Source of the DNA: Lichenostomus cassidix | Taxonomy: Eukaryota; Chordata; Aves; Passeriformes; Meliphagidae | DNA length: 64,000 nucleotides | Reading direction: 5' to 3' | Assembly: GCA_008360975.2 (NCBI GenBank) | Contig: CM039182.1 | Span: 107,622,443 to 107,686,442 of the forward strand | Part shown: piece by piece, positions 38,921-50,276 of the stretch | Layout: the number at the start of each line of letters is the position of its first letter | How positions within the stretch are numbered: position 1 is the stretch's first letter | Notes under the pieces: generated by a model | What the model was told of the DNA's origin: nothing | Databases searched by the model: none | Seen by the model: only the letters and a program-made list of their open reading frames with translations | Program-made: the position numbers and the translations under genes

Positions 38921-39599
38921 CAATTTACAGATGAGTGATTTAGATTTTCTTCTTAGTAAACAACCCATATATTTGCAAAGAGTGATTAGTTCAGATACAA
39001 GAAGGCTCATTTATCTATAGTACTTATACAAAAGTTGCTAATTTCCTCAATTTTTAGCATAATGAAATTCTGAGCCTGGAACTTCCATAGTATCTCAATT
39101 CAGATGGAAAATGGATGTTCAGTTTTAGAGGAAAGTTGAGGCTCTGAAATCAGTGCACTAAGAATTCATTACATGTTTGCAGGTCTACCTCAGGCTGGTA
39201 TTTTACAGCAGTTCATGTCTGAGATGATTGAATTGAAAAGCAATTCTCCTTTAACACATAATTCATGTGGGATTTTATACACATCCATTTTTAACAAACA
39301 GAAACCAATTACTGAGTGCATTATTATTTTGTAAAGCATAGCATGTATTAGGAGAGGAACTAATCAGATTTACAATGCTTCCAATGGGAAAAAATATGAT
39401 TATTAGTGAGGGATTTCAAAACTTTCCCATTACTTCTTTTATAGTCCAGTTAAACTCAGTGGAAAGAAGTGAATTTATCTTTATGGCACCTGACTAGGAG
39501 CAGCATATGTTCCTTAACTCTTTAGAGTACTGGCAGTCTTTAATTTGTTTTTTTATTCGGGTTAAACATAAAAAAAAGCTTACATCCTCTCCCTCCCTC

Positions 39600-40030
39600 T
39601 TTCTGTCTCCCTATAAAACAGTGAATATCATCAAAACTGAGTTTGCGGGGTCTCTTGATTTCCTCATCTGCGGAGAGAGAATGCATATTGATCAGTGTCA
39701 GCAAATGCAGTGGAAGTGGACTGGATTTTCAGAAAGCATAAATCAGTTGCAAATCTATTTTAATCAATAAAGCAATGCCAATTTAGACCAGCTGAAAAGC
39801 AGTACTGTATTTTTTAAATTATTACAAATAAATTGAAAGTAATTTCTGAAAAAAAGAATAAACTATTTACCTTATGCTCAGAATCTAATTAATGTAAAAA
39901 TCTGGCTTGCAAATTAATTTAATTAATGTTTTTCTTTGCCATTGCAATGTTTTTGGATATAGTAACTGCTTTGCTGTCAGTGCTTATGCAGACGACAAGA
40001 GAATCTCAGAATGTAATGATTCAAAAGTAC
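39600..40030. promoter_or_regulatory. Candidate conserved non-coding element
   Basis: A complex, non-repeat stretch with spared CpGs (in 'GTTTGCGGGGTCTC' and 'CATCTGCGGAGAGAG') and dense AT-rich motifs such as TAATTAAT near 39912-39925. No recognisable coding potential. Conservation is inferred from appearance only. Confidence 0.25.
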
Positions 40031-40107
40031 AGATATTTATACAGGATATTTTTTCACTAATTTCTGTTGTATAGTGAAAATATAAATTTCAGGCATTTAG
40101 AGTATTT

Positions 40108-40175
40108 CATAGAATCATAGAACTGTTAAGACTGGAAAGTACTCCAAGATCATTGAGTCCAATGATTTAAACTTT
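40108..40175 (-). mobile_element. CR1 LINE 3' tail remnant, antisense
   Basis: Only about 65 bp. The CR1 3' end in reverse complement, 'TTCATAGAATCATAGAACTG', is followed by 'GACTGGAAAGTACTCCAAGA' and 'TCATTGAGTCCAATGATTTA'. It is a very short 5'-truncated insertion or remnant. Confidence 0.93.
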
Positions 40176-42361
40176 TGTCTAGAGTACAAAGTCTAATTTT
40201 TCTGATATTGCAAAGTAGGAAAGAATATGAAAACAATGTTAAGGGAAGATTTTAGGATATAATCACCATAATCTACACGATAATTATGTTGACACCTTAT
40301 TCACCATTAACAAAATTTGGAAAAAAAATTGATTCATGTTGAAATGCCATCAGTAAAACTGCCTGTAAATGTATTAGCAAAGAATATGGATCTTCCTTTT
40401 TATTCTGGTTTTTGAGCCTGAGTTCTCTTCCAGGTAACCACAACTACTTTACTTCATTCTGTATCACAATAGAAAAATAATACTTTTCATAATAAACAGT
40501 TCATTTCAGATAAGTTGTTCATTATAAAACTGAGGAAAACATGGATTACTGAGAAAGTGAGAACATAAGATACTTGTCAACTATAAAACTTTGCAAATTT
40601 TCTTTGGGGAAGGTATATGAAGGATTGTCAGAATGTTGGATTCTAGCTGTAGGCAAATAAATGTAGCTCATTCTGTTTTAACAATGAAACACAGTGCCTA
40701 GACAATCAATTATAATTGGTATTTGGTTAGGAGTATCCATTGAGTAGAGGATGAGCATTTTCCATTGTCAGTTGCTAATCAATTCCTTCTGCGAATCTAA
40801 CTCAGAGATTGAATTTTTGTTCTAAGTTCCTTCTAGATGCAAACAGCTAACTATAATTAAAGTGAAGGAGCAATCCTAATTATTGCCCCCAATTATCAGT
40901 GCAGTAGAGTTACTTGTTTCACTTTCATGTCAGTGGATGTGCTCTCAATGGTGTGATGAAAGTGTAGACTTTTAGAAGTACATAAAAACTTTCAGAATTT
41001 GACTGCGGAATGACACAATGCAGCTCTTATGAAATGACAAAAAATCAAGGTTTATCAACTATGTTTTAGATCAGTAGTGTTACTATGAACAAGGCACACA
41101 GAGGAAAATATTCAAACTTAAATGTCAATGAAGTAATGCTGGCCACTGCTGTAACTTTCTGTTAGGTACTTTGGTGCCTGCATTTAGACATTCTGGTTTG
41201 AAAAGGTTGTCTTTAACCTCCAGCTATTGTAAATTCACCTTTCATCTGAGTTTGCCTTCACAGAAGTAAATAAGAATGTTGCTGTTGATATAAGGACATT
41301 GAGAGCAGTCCATGTATAAGATAGATTTCATAACAGCTTTCTATTTTTGCCTGAATTTTTCCCAATCAAAAATAATATTAGAATAGGAAGAGTAACACTT
41401 TCCTGCCATTCATTACAAGATATGAACTGACAGAGAAATCAAAAAGAAACATTGCAGATCTATTAATATTAAAACTGGTGTTTTGAACTCTGATTGTGGT
41501 CTTAATGAACTTCATCAATCTCTGTCTTAAAACAAATGACACATTTTATCCCCATTGTTTTGATGTGTATCCTGATGGAACACAGCCACAGCTGTCTTCT
41601 TCCAGCTTGTAGAAATTTGTTTTATCTGTTTTTTTTACAACAGAACAGTCCCTTTTTCTTATCTGGTGTTGTTCTCCTCTATGCCTGCTCAAGATTAATT
41701 TAGCTTCTTTCTTTTTCTACCATGAAATTAGCTTTCCTTCTTGTGTTAGATCCTCAAAATCACACACAAAACTGCAGATGAAGTCTTAGCACATCTTTGC
41801 AAAAGGCAGGATGTTTGTTGTGTTGGAAACATTGGCAGGTTACATCACAGATTTCCATTAGTCTGTTTCACCTTTGGAACATATGGACTGCTTTGCATCA
41901 ACATATTGTAAAAAAATTGATACAGAACTAGTATCATGAATCATTCTGATTGAAAAATTATATTCTTGAAGAAGATAAAGGTCAATATTTTTAGTCTGTT
42001 TTATACAGAAAGATCAAATATGTTCCACCATTACACCCTCCAGTCACAGAATAGCATTTTTCATTAAGCTCACTCTAAAGATTGCAATCCTTTTTCAAGC
42101 ATTGGTTTCCCATAATAATCAACCAACAAAACAGAGTTTAAAAGGCAAACAGAACAAATTATTCTTTTCTATAAATCACAAGGTTTTTGTCATGAAAAAA
42201 ACAGTGGTAGTTGCATCCCACAAGTCCTGCTATAGCAGGACTGGAATGTGAATGTACTCAGTGCACAATGCAAAAGAAAGGAAGTCTTTCTCAGACCAGT
42301 TTGTTAGCTGCCATTCCCTTCCATGAAAAGGCAGACCTAGCCAGGAAAGCAACACAACTGC
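40176..42361. other. Unique DNA, no gene seen
   Basis: No gene or transposon recognised. The 40670-40950 block is described separately. The rest is AT-rich and domain-free. Confidence 0.6.
40670..40950. promoter_or_regulatory. Candidate developmental enhancer, homeodomain motif cluster
   Basis: A run of homeodomain-type ATTA/TAAT motifs sits in otherwise complex, repeat-free sequence. It includes a perfect 12-bp palindrome CAATTATAATTG (40707-40718), CTAATCAATT (40775-40784), TAATTA (40854-40859), TAATTATT (40877-40884) and CCAATTATCA (40889-40898). AT-rich DNA yields such motifs by chance, so this is suggestive only. Confidence 0.3.
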
Positions 42362-42393
42362 AGTAGAAAGGACTTTAGTGTGGTGATGAGAGC
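42362..42393 (+). repeat. Left arm of 32-bp perfect inverted repeat
   Basis: The 32 bases starting AGTAGAAAGG and ending GATGAGAGC are the exact reverse complement of 42554-42585. The identity stops sharply at both ends. The left arm overlaps the 5' part of a decayed CR1 fragment. Confidence 0.95.
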
Positions 42394-42570
42394 AGAGCAG
42401 AAGGGAAGAATCACCTCTCTCGACCTGCTGGCCACACTTTGGGTGCAGCCCAGGGCACAGTTGGCTTTTTGGGCTGCCAGGGCACATTTCTGGCTCACAT
42501 CAAGCCAGAAATTCTCAACCAATCAGCACTCTCAAGTCTTTTACCTCAGGGCCGCTCTCATCACCACACT
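42385..42570 (-). mobile_element. CR1 LINE fragment, antisense, internal
   Basis: Antisense CR1 ORF2 C-terminal region: 'GAGCAGAGCAGAAGGGAAGA', 'ATCACCTCTCTCGACCTGCT', 'GGCCACACTTTGGGTGCAGC', 'CCAGGGCACAGTTGGCTTTT', 'TGGGCTGCCAGGGCACATTT' and 'CTGGCTCACATCAAGCCAGA'. Both ends are lost, and both edges run into the arms of the 32-bp inverted repeat. Confidence 0.9.
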
Positions 42571-42585
42571 AAAGTCCTTTCTACT
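42554..42585 (-). repeat. Right arm of 32-bp perfect inverted repeat
   Basis: Exact reverse complement of 42362-42393. Its first bases (GCTCTCA) still match the CR1 consensus, while the rest (ATCACCACACTAAAGTCC...) does not. The right arm thus looks like a copied-in strand that replaced or extended CR1 sequence. Confidence 0.95.
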
Positions 42586-43463
42586 CAAAAGCAGTAATAT
42601 TCCTAGCTGCTTTATATACCTGCCTGAATAAGAGGTCTAACAGAGTAGATTCTCAGCATGCATCCTGTGAGGACAGAAAGCTGTTTGAGATGGCTTTCTG
42701 TACCTTCCAGAAAACAGTGAGCCTGGGTTTGAGATAGGAGTTTGTGAGGCATGAAGGTAAATAGAGGTAGTAAACAAAGATTGCTGCATGATTATAATAT
42801 TCAGTGAATGAGTTTATTTTTAGTCCTGGACTTAGGCTGTGACTAGAGTGGTAAATTAAACAGGATCATTTCCTGGCACTGAAGACAGCTGGCATGGACT
42901 AACCCCAGTCTATGTTATTAAATCATCTTTTCCTTACCATTTTCCAGCCATGATCAGGATTTGAATGGAAATTGTTAGCTGGGCCAAGACAGAACCATAC
43001 AAGGGATTTTTCCAACAGTTAAACAGTTAAACAATCAAATTCAAATGACCTAGAACCATTCATTTTCTTAGCCCTTTAACAAATTCATTTGATTTTATAG
43101 TATGTATTTAGCATAAAGGGTCAAATTCCTGTTCTGTTCCTGGGCTGCATAGGAGCTGAGAACAAGAACTAACAATTAGAGGGGATTTTTTCAGGTCAGG
43201 AAGCCAACCACGTTTCTTTTTCCAGGTTTTTTTCAAAGGTGACAAAGGATTGGCAACAGAAACATAGGGATTGAGCCTCTTTCTTTCAGGCACAAATGAA
43301 ATAGTGATCCACAAAACTCAGGTCAGACCAAAAGCTGATATAGTTCAGTATCCTTCCTGTGACAGTGACTAACAGATTACATCTATGGAATGGTAAGAGA
43401 AGAGAAAAATGCTGGATATTTTTCGCATATGTTTTCATATTGTGCTACAAAACAAAAAAGTCA

Positions 43464-43509
43464 GAAAAGGTGTGGGAAGTGAAAAGGTGCGGGAAGTCAA
43501 AAGGTTGCT
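43464..43509 (+). repeat. 17-bp tandem repeat, about 2.5 copies
   Basis: GAAAAGGTG(T/C)GGGAAGT occurs at 43464-43480 and 43481-43497, differing by one base, followed by a partial third copy (CAAAAGGTTGC). Confidence 0.85.
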
Positions 43510-44389
43510 ACTTGAATAGTTAAATTAAGAAAAATTGGTTCTATTAATGAATTTTGTACAATATGCCCACATTTCCAATATCCCAAGCTATGGAAGAGCT
43601 AAGACCCTCCCATACAGAAATTACATGTTTCCCAGAATCTCCAAAGCTATGTGCTCACCAGTTGATTGGTGCATGGTGAGCCAGCATTGCAGAGACAGAT
43701 GTGTTCTCTGTCAATGAGGATACTAATTTCTTCTTTTCAATACCAATTTCTACTAATCTTGCAATTTGCTTGACACCTCTGTGAAATTACATTAGGATTT
43801 AGCCCTAAATTCAAAAGGTCCTTAGAAGAGATTGACGGGCAGAGGAACAGATGGACTGCAATTCAGGCAAAAATTATCATCTTCAAAAAAGTTAATTGAA
43901 CGTTACCAGCTAGATATAGTCATAATCCCTTCCCTTTATATACACACATCCAGAAATAATGTTTTATAGGTGCTCCTATTTGCATGCAGTCCATTAGGTT
44001 AGTATGTTAAATGAGGATTCTTCATAGCTTTAAAAATAACATATGTGACTTCAAGCTAATAAATAATCAATTTAACAAAAAACTAAAATAGCGAAACAGC
44101 TATTATTTTCTCTGTGTATGACAGGTTGAAGACAGAGTTAGCAGGCTGCCATGCTTGATATTTTGGGAGACAGCAATAGGGTCACATATGTCCTGTCAAG
44201 CAAGTTTTCCTGCAGTTGCAATTGATATTGCTAGAAGTCTTGGTAAATGAAAGCAACTGTCATCCCCCTGATCTCCTCTTCAATATTGCTGAATAGCATG
44301 GGAGGACTCCTACTAACTTCAAAATTGTTGGAGTTTTGGCATGTTTTAAAGTTGTTGTTTTTTATCCAAAAAAAAAAAGTTGTAGGATC

Positions 44390-44710
44390 AAGCTAGCTCT
44401 AACTTCTGCTCAGGAGTTACCCCTTCAAGTCCTGCTTGCTCCCTCAGTGGGTTTCCTGGTCACATCCCTCCTGGCGTGGCAGTGAGACCTCAGCAGAAAC
44501 TTTCCTTCCACATACATCCTTTGAAAGGAATGCAGGGTCTGGGAGGTTACTGTGGTGTGCACTAGTATGGATGATGAGAGGATAAGGACTTGCGCGTGCA
44601 CTGAAGAAAGCAGAGAATTGCTTCCAGTTCCTATCGACACAGCCTGGGGATGCACTTACACCTTGCTTACTCTTAAAAGGCATAGGCTGGACTGTTGCAC
44701 TCAGAAACAC
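44390..44710. other. GC-richer unclassified block
   Basis: About 320 bp of higher GC with CpGs ('ACTTGCGCGTGCACTG'). It carries 76- and 88-codon minus frames (44425-44655 and 44444-44710) with no recognisable domain, and an A run (about 44371-44381) just upstream. It may be a regulatory element, an old retrocopy or an unknown repeat. Confidence 0.3.
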
Positions 44711-45675
44711 TTCAGATTATTTACTCATTAAAAATACCATTTGCATTACCTGTTTATTGTTTTTTCCAACCAATCTTACATCCATATGCAACTAATACAT
44801 TAAAGTATTGATTTCTTATTGACCACAACACAGCTGCCTATCTTAAATGCATATCCAATCGACAACTGCACTTACTGTTTTACTTCTAAAACCAAAATAT
44901 CCAGAATGTATAATACACACTCTGCATACTCAAACCTCATAAACTATCATATTTTTCCCAGCTAATAAAAGAGTGCTATAGTGTCTATGGGTTTACTACA
45001 CAAAAATGGAGAATCTTTGACTCCAATATTGACCTAGTCACAGTACACTCATTAGGCAACTTTCTCAGGCCTAGTTTTTTCTTGCTTGCAGTTCCAGAGA
45101 GCTGAACCCCTTAATTTAGTCAACACCATGGATTTTGGAAAAGGGGGATTACACTTAAAAGAAGAAACCATTCATACTTACATGGAAAAACACTGTAAGA
45201 GACCGTTAGTTATGTATTCCCTCAAAGAAATACATTTTGCTTATAGTTACAAAATATAAGACATTAAAAGACAAGGCACTGCAAACATGAATACCTGAGA
45301 CTGAAAAGCTTTTTTACAGGAATTTTTTGTGCACTTTGAACGTTTTACATTAACTGCACAACGATTTTTTCCATCCTGATAAACTCTCTTTAATAGACTG
45401 CAAAGTTCCCACCTCATTTACTTATCTTCTCAACTGAAGTGAAGAAGAAAAATAATTTAAAGGCCAGTAAACTTTGAAAATATGCTTTGTTGAATTTACT
45501 GCCGTTTTAAATAGAAAGAAATTAAGGCAGTATGTGTCCTGGCTAGATTGCTAATCACTATGACAACACGCATATAGGTACAGCCAGAACTTTTCCTGTC
45601 AGAGGTTTTATCACAAGGACATTGGATTACCTCTCTTTCAGTCCTCCTGGAAATAAATCATCAGAACCAGGTACC

Positions 45676-45697
45676 ACTGCTTTACTGCTTTACTGCT
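45676..45697 (+). repeat. 8-bp tandem repeat
   Basis: ACTGCTTT twice, then ACTGCT: a perfect short tandem of about 2.75 units. Confidence 0.85.
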
Positions 45698-45739
45698 CAG
45701 TGTGTCCTGAGAAGCAGATGCAGTAAATTCTACTTCTGT

Positions 45740-45858
45740 GACCTTTTCAGTATTCTGTGTTTTGACTGAGTGTCCATTCTAGTCACAGGTTGCTGAGGTC
45801 ACAAACAGAAGAAGATAGGAATGGCAAGCGAATCAAATTACAGAATACTGAAAAGGTC
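45740..45858. repeat. 19-bp perfect inverted repeat, 81-bp spacer
   Basis: GACCTTTTCAGTATTCTGT at 45740-45758 and its exact reverse complement at 45840-45858. No transposon signature is known for it here. The arms are not extended by the flanks. Confidence 0.85.
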
Positions 45859-46419
45859 AGCATAGTACCATTTATATTACCTTTCACAGAACAGATGAGG
45901 CAGAAAAAGTTGTACCTCTGTCTCACAACAAAAATTGTAATGATTCAGTAAATAGCACCAGTGACAAATTCTCATTTGTGCCAAGGATTTGCACTGTAAA
46001 GAAATAGCTATGATATCCAATGCCCACATTTGGAAGTACGATCATGTTGTATTTAAAATTGTGTCTTTTGGAAGCTCTGTTTTACAATAACATCTTTCAT
46101 TTCAGAAATAAATATGAAAAAAATTCTCCTGAAACAATTTTTTAAGTTGCATTAAACCAAAGAAAATAAATTGGTGGTTTTATATCCATATCATTACTTT
46201 TCCCAACTGTATGTTATACATACTGCAGTTGGATGCACTATTTTTCATAAAAGATTGTGGATTTTGATTGAAATCTTCAGGCAGCAAATAGTCTTCTTAG
46301 AATTTTTTTAAAAATTACTGCAAAACATAAATTTTTCTAGTGTGCTGTTGGATTAATATCGATCAGTACATGTAATTAGGATTTTGTACACAGATGACAA
46401 ATCTCTACTCTTTTAGTTT

Positions 46420-46807
46420 AAAACCATTCTTCCTTGTCACATCACTACTCACCCATGTTAAAATTGTTCTTCCTCTTTTTTGTCAGCCCCATTTAAGTAT
46501 TGGAAGGCCATAATGGATTCCCCCTGGAGCCTTCTCTTCTCCAGGCTGATCAACCCCAACCCCCTCACCTTGTGGTTGCAGGAGAGGTGTTCCATCCCTC
46601 TTATCACCTTTATGGTCCTACTCTGGACATACTCCAAGAACTCCAAGATCTCTTTTGTGTTGAGGACCTCAGCCTGGGACACACTATTCCAGATGGGATC
46701 TCACAAGGGCAGAGTAGAGCAGGAGAATTACGTCCCTCGACCTGCTGGTCACTTCTCTTTAGATGCAGCCCAGGATGTGGTTGGCCTTTTGGACTGCAAG
46801 GGCACAC
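46420..46807 (-). mobile_element. CR1 LINE fragment, antisense, about 0.39 kb
   Basis: Antisense CR1: 'AACCATTCTTCCTTGTCACA', 'CATTTAAGTATTGGAAGGCC', 'TGGAGCCTTCTCTTCTCCAG', 'GCTGATCAACCCCAACCCCC', 'GGTTGCAGGAGAGGTGTTCC', 'TCACAAGGGCAGAGTAGAGC' and 'GGTTGGCCTTTTGGACTGCA'. The 3' end proper is missing on the left. Frames of 118 and 120 codons across it (46480-46862) are antisense artefacts. Confidence 0.93.
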
Positions 46808-49800
46808 AATTACTATATTTCCTGTTCACCATCTAGTCACTTGGAAGCAGCTTTTAAGTTAGATGTGGAAAAAATTCAACCAAAAAAGCCCCAAACCTGC
46901 CTCTAGCATGCAATGATCATCAGTTATGAAGGCTTAACAGACTTAATGTCCAGGTAGTCTTACTTAAAAGATTACACTTTAAACCGTGATAGCAATTAGT
47001 GTCCAAATAATGATAATGAAAAAGAAAATTTTCTTACCAGGATAGGAAATTTTTCTTAAACATTCTCAAGAATTTACTCAGCCACTTAGACCTAGTTAGC
47101 ATAATTCAACATCCACTTAAATGATCAACAAAGTTAACTTAAGAAGTAGTTTTCTATATTAAACAGTTCACTGCTTGACATAATGAATATACATAAGTCA
47201 AAATTTTTTAAAAATATCCACTTGTTTTTGTTTATTGTTGTTTGACCTTTATGTCCACCACTACTTTTCAACCAGTAAGTCTTGGTACTCAGGGGGTTTA
47301 GGAAAAAATTTGAAAAGGAATCAGCAGGATTCCAAGAGTTTGAGAATATTAATATGATCCATGACAAAGAAAAATCTCACAACACAATCCCCACATGGCC
47401 CCATTTTTCAAGGTCAAATATTCCCTGACATAAATAAATTATAAAGCTTCTCAGAAATTCTGGTTTTGTCCATAGTTTTCTTGTAAAAATAAGAATGTCA
47501 GAAACATATTATTTATTTCTTTTTCATTTTGAACTGAGGAGATATTACTTTACTTAAGCATCAGTTCTACACTGTCACAATATTACTCTGGCTGAGATGA
47601 TCCTGGAAGAAGTTTCAGTCCTGTGAGAGCTAAACTTTTATGAACACATTGCCCACTCTTCCTCAGTAATGCCTGTCAATGCTTTTTCTATCTCTATCTA
47701 TGCTGGCTTTTCTCTTGTTTCATTGTTCTTATGCAGTCTCCAGTTATGGTTGGAACATCTCATATGTAGTGAAGAGATTTCATTTTTCATGAGGGATATT
47801 GTTTTTTTTTTTTATCTTTATGCAAAATAACCACCTCTTTCATTGTTTTTTGGTTCATGTTACTTAAAATAAATAAATATCATTAATTTGTTTCCAAATT
47901 ATATTTCTTATTTTAGTTTACAATTGTTATGAACATATATTTTTCCATCTGTTTTACTCTACAACTATATATAGGGACAGTTTCTTTCAGAGGGGAGACA
48001 AAAAGCAATTTTCCTCTGCAAGAGCTTCCATGCTATGTGATTCATAAACCTGTCCCATAGCAACTGACATCAAGATAAATCATAGCCAAATGAAACATGG
48101 CTAGATGTACCAAATCTTCTTTGGATGTTAATCAGAATTTTCAAACAAATAAGCAAAATAATGTACTTATATTGGAGAATTCCTGACATATGTACATGTA
48201 TCCAAACTGAATTACTGGGAAGTTGCATGAGCAGTTCATGTAGTACCCCATGAAAGCACATAAATAGGCATTTTGCTTGCACCTCAATTTGGAAATCTGG
48301 CCACGTACTTTGACAAATACTGATTAAATATCACAATGTTTTTAGATTCTGAAGTTGGTTTAACAATGACTAGAGGAAAAAAACCTTTAAAAAAATAAAA
48401 GTCCTCCAGACTATTTACCCATGTATGTATGTGGGTGTATTTGACATCTGCACACTGAAATAAAGATCCTGAAGAACAATTTATAGCACAGCAATTCCAC
48501 TTTTCTACTACCCAGGAGATATATCACTACTATAAAAAACATATTCACCTGCAAAACTGAAGTTCATTACCTTTACAAATATAAACTAGGAAAAAAACAA
48601 TTAATTATAGCAACTTTGCTTTTTACCCTGATCATTCAGCAATGTTTGAAACCAGGTAGAAGTTCAGGGTGGATACACAAAACAAGACATCTAAATGTTG
48701 ACTGTGCCTGCCTTTTCAAATGCCACAGTCCAGCAGTTTTAGCATTCATAAAACAAAGCTAATCTGGGGATATGATATTTTCTCCTGATTATCCTGCAAT
48801 CCTCTTAAAGTCAAATCCTCTCTCAGGTGAAATGTCACTGAAAATAATATCATTATAACCTGAATTGTAATTTCATGGAAACTCCTGATTTTAGACTAAA
48901 TAGGTTTAATAAAACTAATGCTGAGGTCACAGCAAATAAATGGCTGTGCTGGCATGGAGGAAAGGGGAAATAGAATATAATCCGCAAAAAACTGATGTGA
49001 CAACTGGACTGTGCAAGAAATCTAAGGTCAAAAATCAGTACTTGGTGCTTCTGGTCGACACCTCAGGTATATTTGAACCCCTCCCCAAACTGAGCTGGAG
49101 TTAGAATATTGTAGATTTCTCCAGTTTCACCACTCTGCACCAACTTGCCTGCACCTCTGAGCTATATTTCTACATCCCAGTTTCAATCAGCAAGTAGGAA
49201 GGCAAGTATTCACCTTGACAGAAATACTGTCTCTAGATATGAAACCATGATTTTACATGGCCAGCTTCCCAAATTACTACCAGTAAAGGAGATGATAGAG
49301 AGCAGATATCATCGTGGCCCAGTGCTCCTCCCAGGGGTGATATGTCTTCAGTAACGTGTGTTCTTCACAAACAAATATCAGTCTTCCAGCTCTGGAGGAG
49401 CAGGGATATAGCAATTTGGGGATTACTGGATGGGGATCTGAAGCAGCCAGCGAAACACCTGCAGAGATGAAAAGCAATGGAATGTGCTCACTGCTCAGAA
49501 AACAGAGCTTGATTTTCTCCATTTGTCCAGAGTCAAATATTTCTGCCCCATATTAGGGGTAATTCTCCCTCCCTCCAGTACCCTCCAGAGCAACACAAGA
49601 CCGATTCTTATTGAAGAATATGTATGAAAAACCAAGGCACTATTTTGATAAAGAAATACAAAACAGTATTTTATCTGGTTGAAGGATTTAATTGAAGTGG
49701 GGGAGTTTTGAGGTTACATTTTTCATATGGGAGGAATGCCTGAGATTTAGAGATTGACATCCACACTGCCCTGTTATACTATCCTGGTATTTAAGTCTCT

Positions 49801-50276
49801 TGTTAAAATCCAGTGAAGCTGGAAAATGAGAGAAATAAAGGAAAACGACAACATACTGTAAAATTCCTTACTGATTTCAGAGGCTATTTGAAGTTATGTT
49901 ATGCAGCTTATATGTATATTTAAAAGCCCCACAGTCATTTCTTAAAATAAAATATGTGGTAAAAGGGGGAGAAAAGGAAAAGAAGATACCAATTTTCAAG
50001 GCTTCTATTTTATGGATTCAGATGAATTTTTCCTTTAAGGAAAACACAAAAAGTAATTCTCCTGACTGACATTTCAATATTCTCAGGTTCATGTGAATTT
50101 CTGTAAATGAAAAGTAGTAGTGCTCCTAATATTTTTTCTCACCTGTTTTCCTTTAACTTGTGACTTTTGGTATTTATTTGCCTTTAGTCTTGCTTGTGTC
50201 CATTGTCCAGGTTCACTGGACACGTTTGTTCACTGATATAATCATGCCATCACGGTCTGTTGCGATGAAGTATCAA
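46808..50276. other. Unique AT-rich DNA, no gene seen
   Basis: No gene or transposon recognised. It has a T run near 47802-47813 and frames up to 82 codons. The region 48940-49560 has slightly higher GC but no domain. Confidence 0.6.

Larger units (their letters stand above)
38403..40107. other. Unique DNA with a candidate conserved block, no gene seen
   Basis: No gene recognised. There is a GT-rich imperfect repeat at 38861-38920 and a candidate conserved block at about 39600-40030 (separate entry). The 87-codon frame at 39507-39770 has no recognisable domain. Confidence 0.55.
42586..46419. other. Unique DNA, no gene seen
   Basis: No gene recognised. It includes a 17-bp tandem repeat (43464-43497), a GC-richer block (44390-44710), an 8-bp tandem (45676-45697) and a 19-bp inverted repeat (45740-45858). 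Frames reach at most 88 codons. Confidence 0.55.

Noticed and set aside
46480..46862. Plus frames of 118 and 120 codons
   Set aside because: Antisense translations of the CR1 fragment at 46420-46807.
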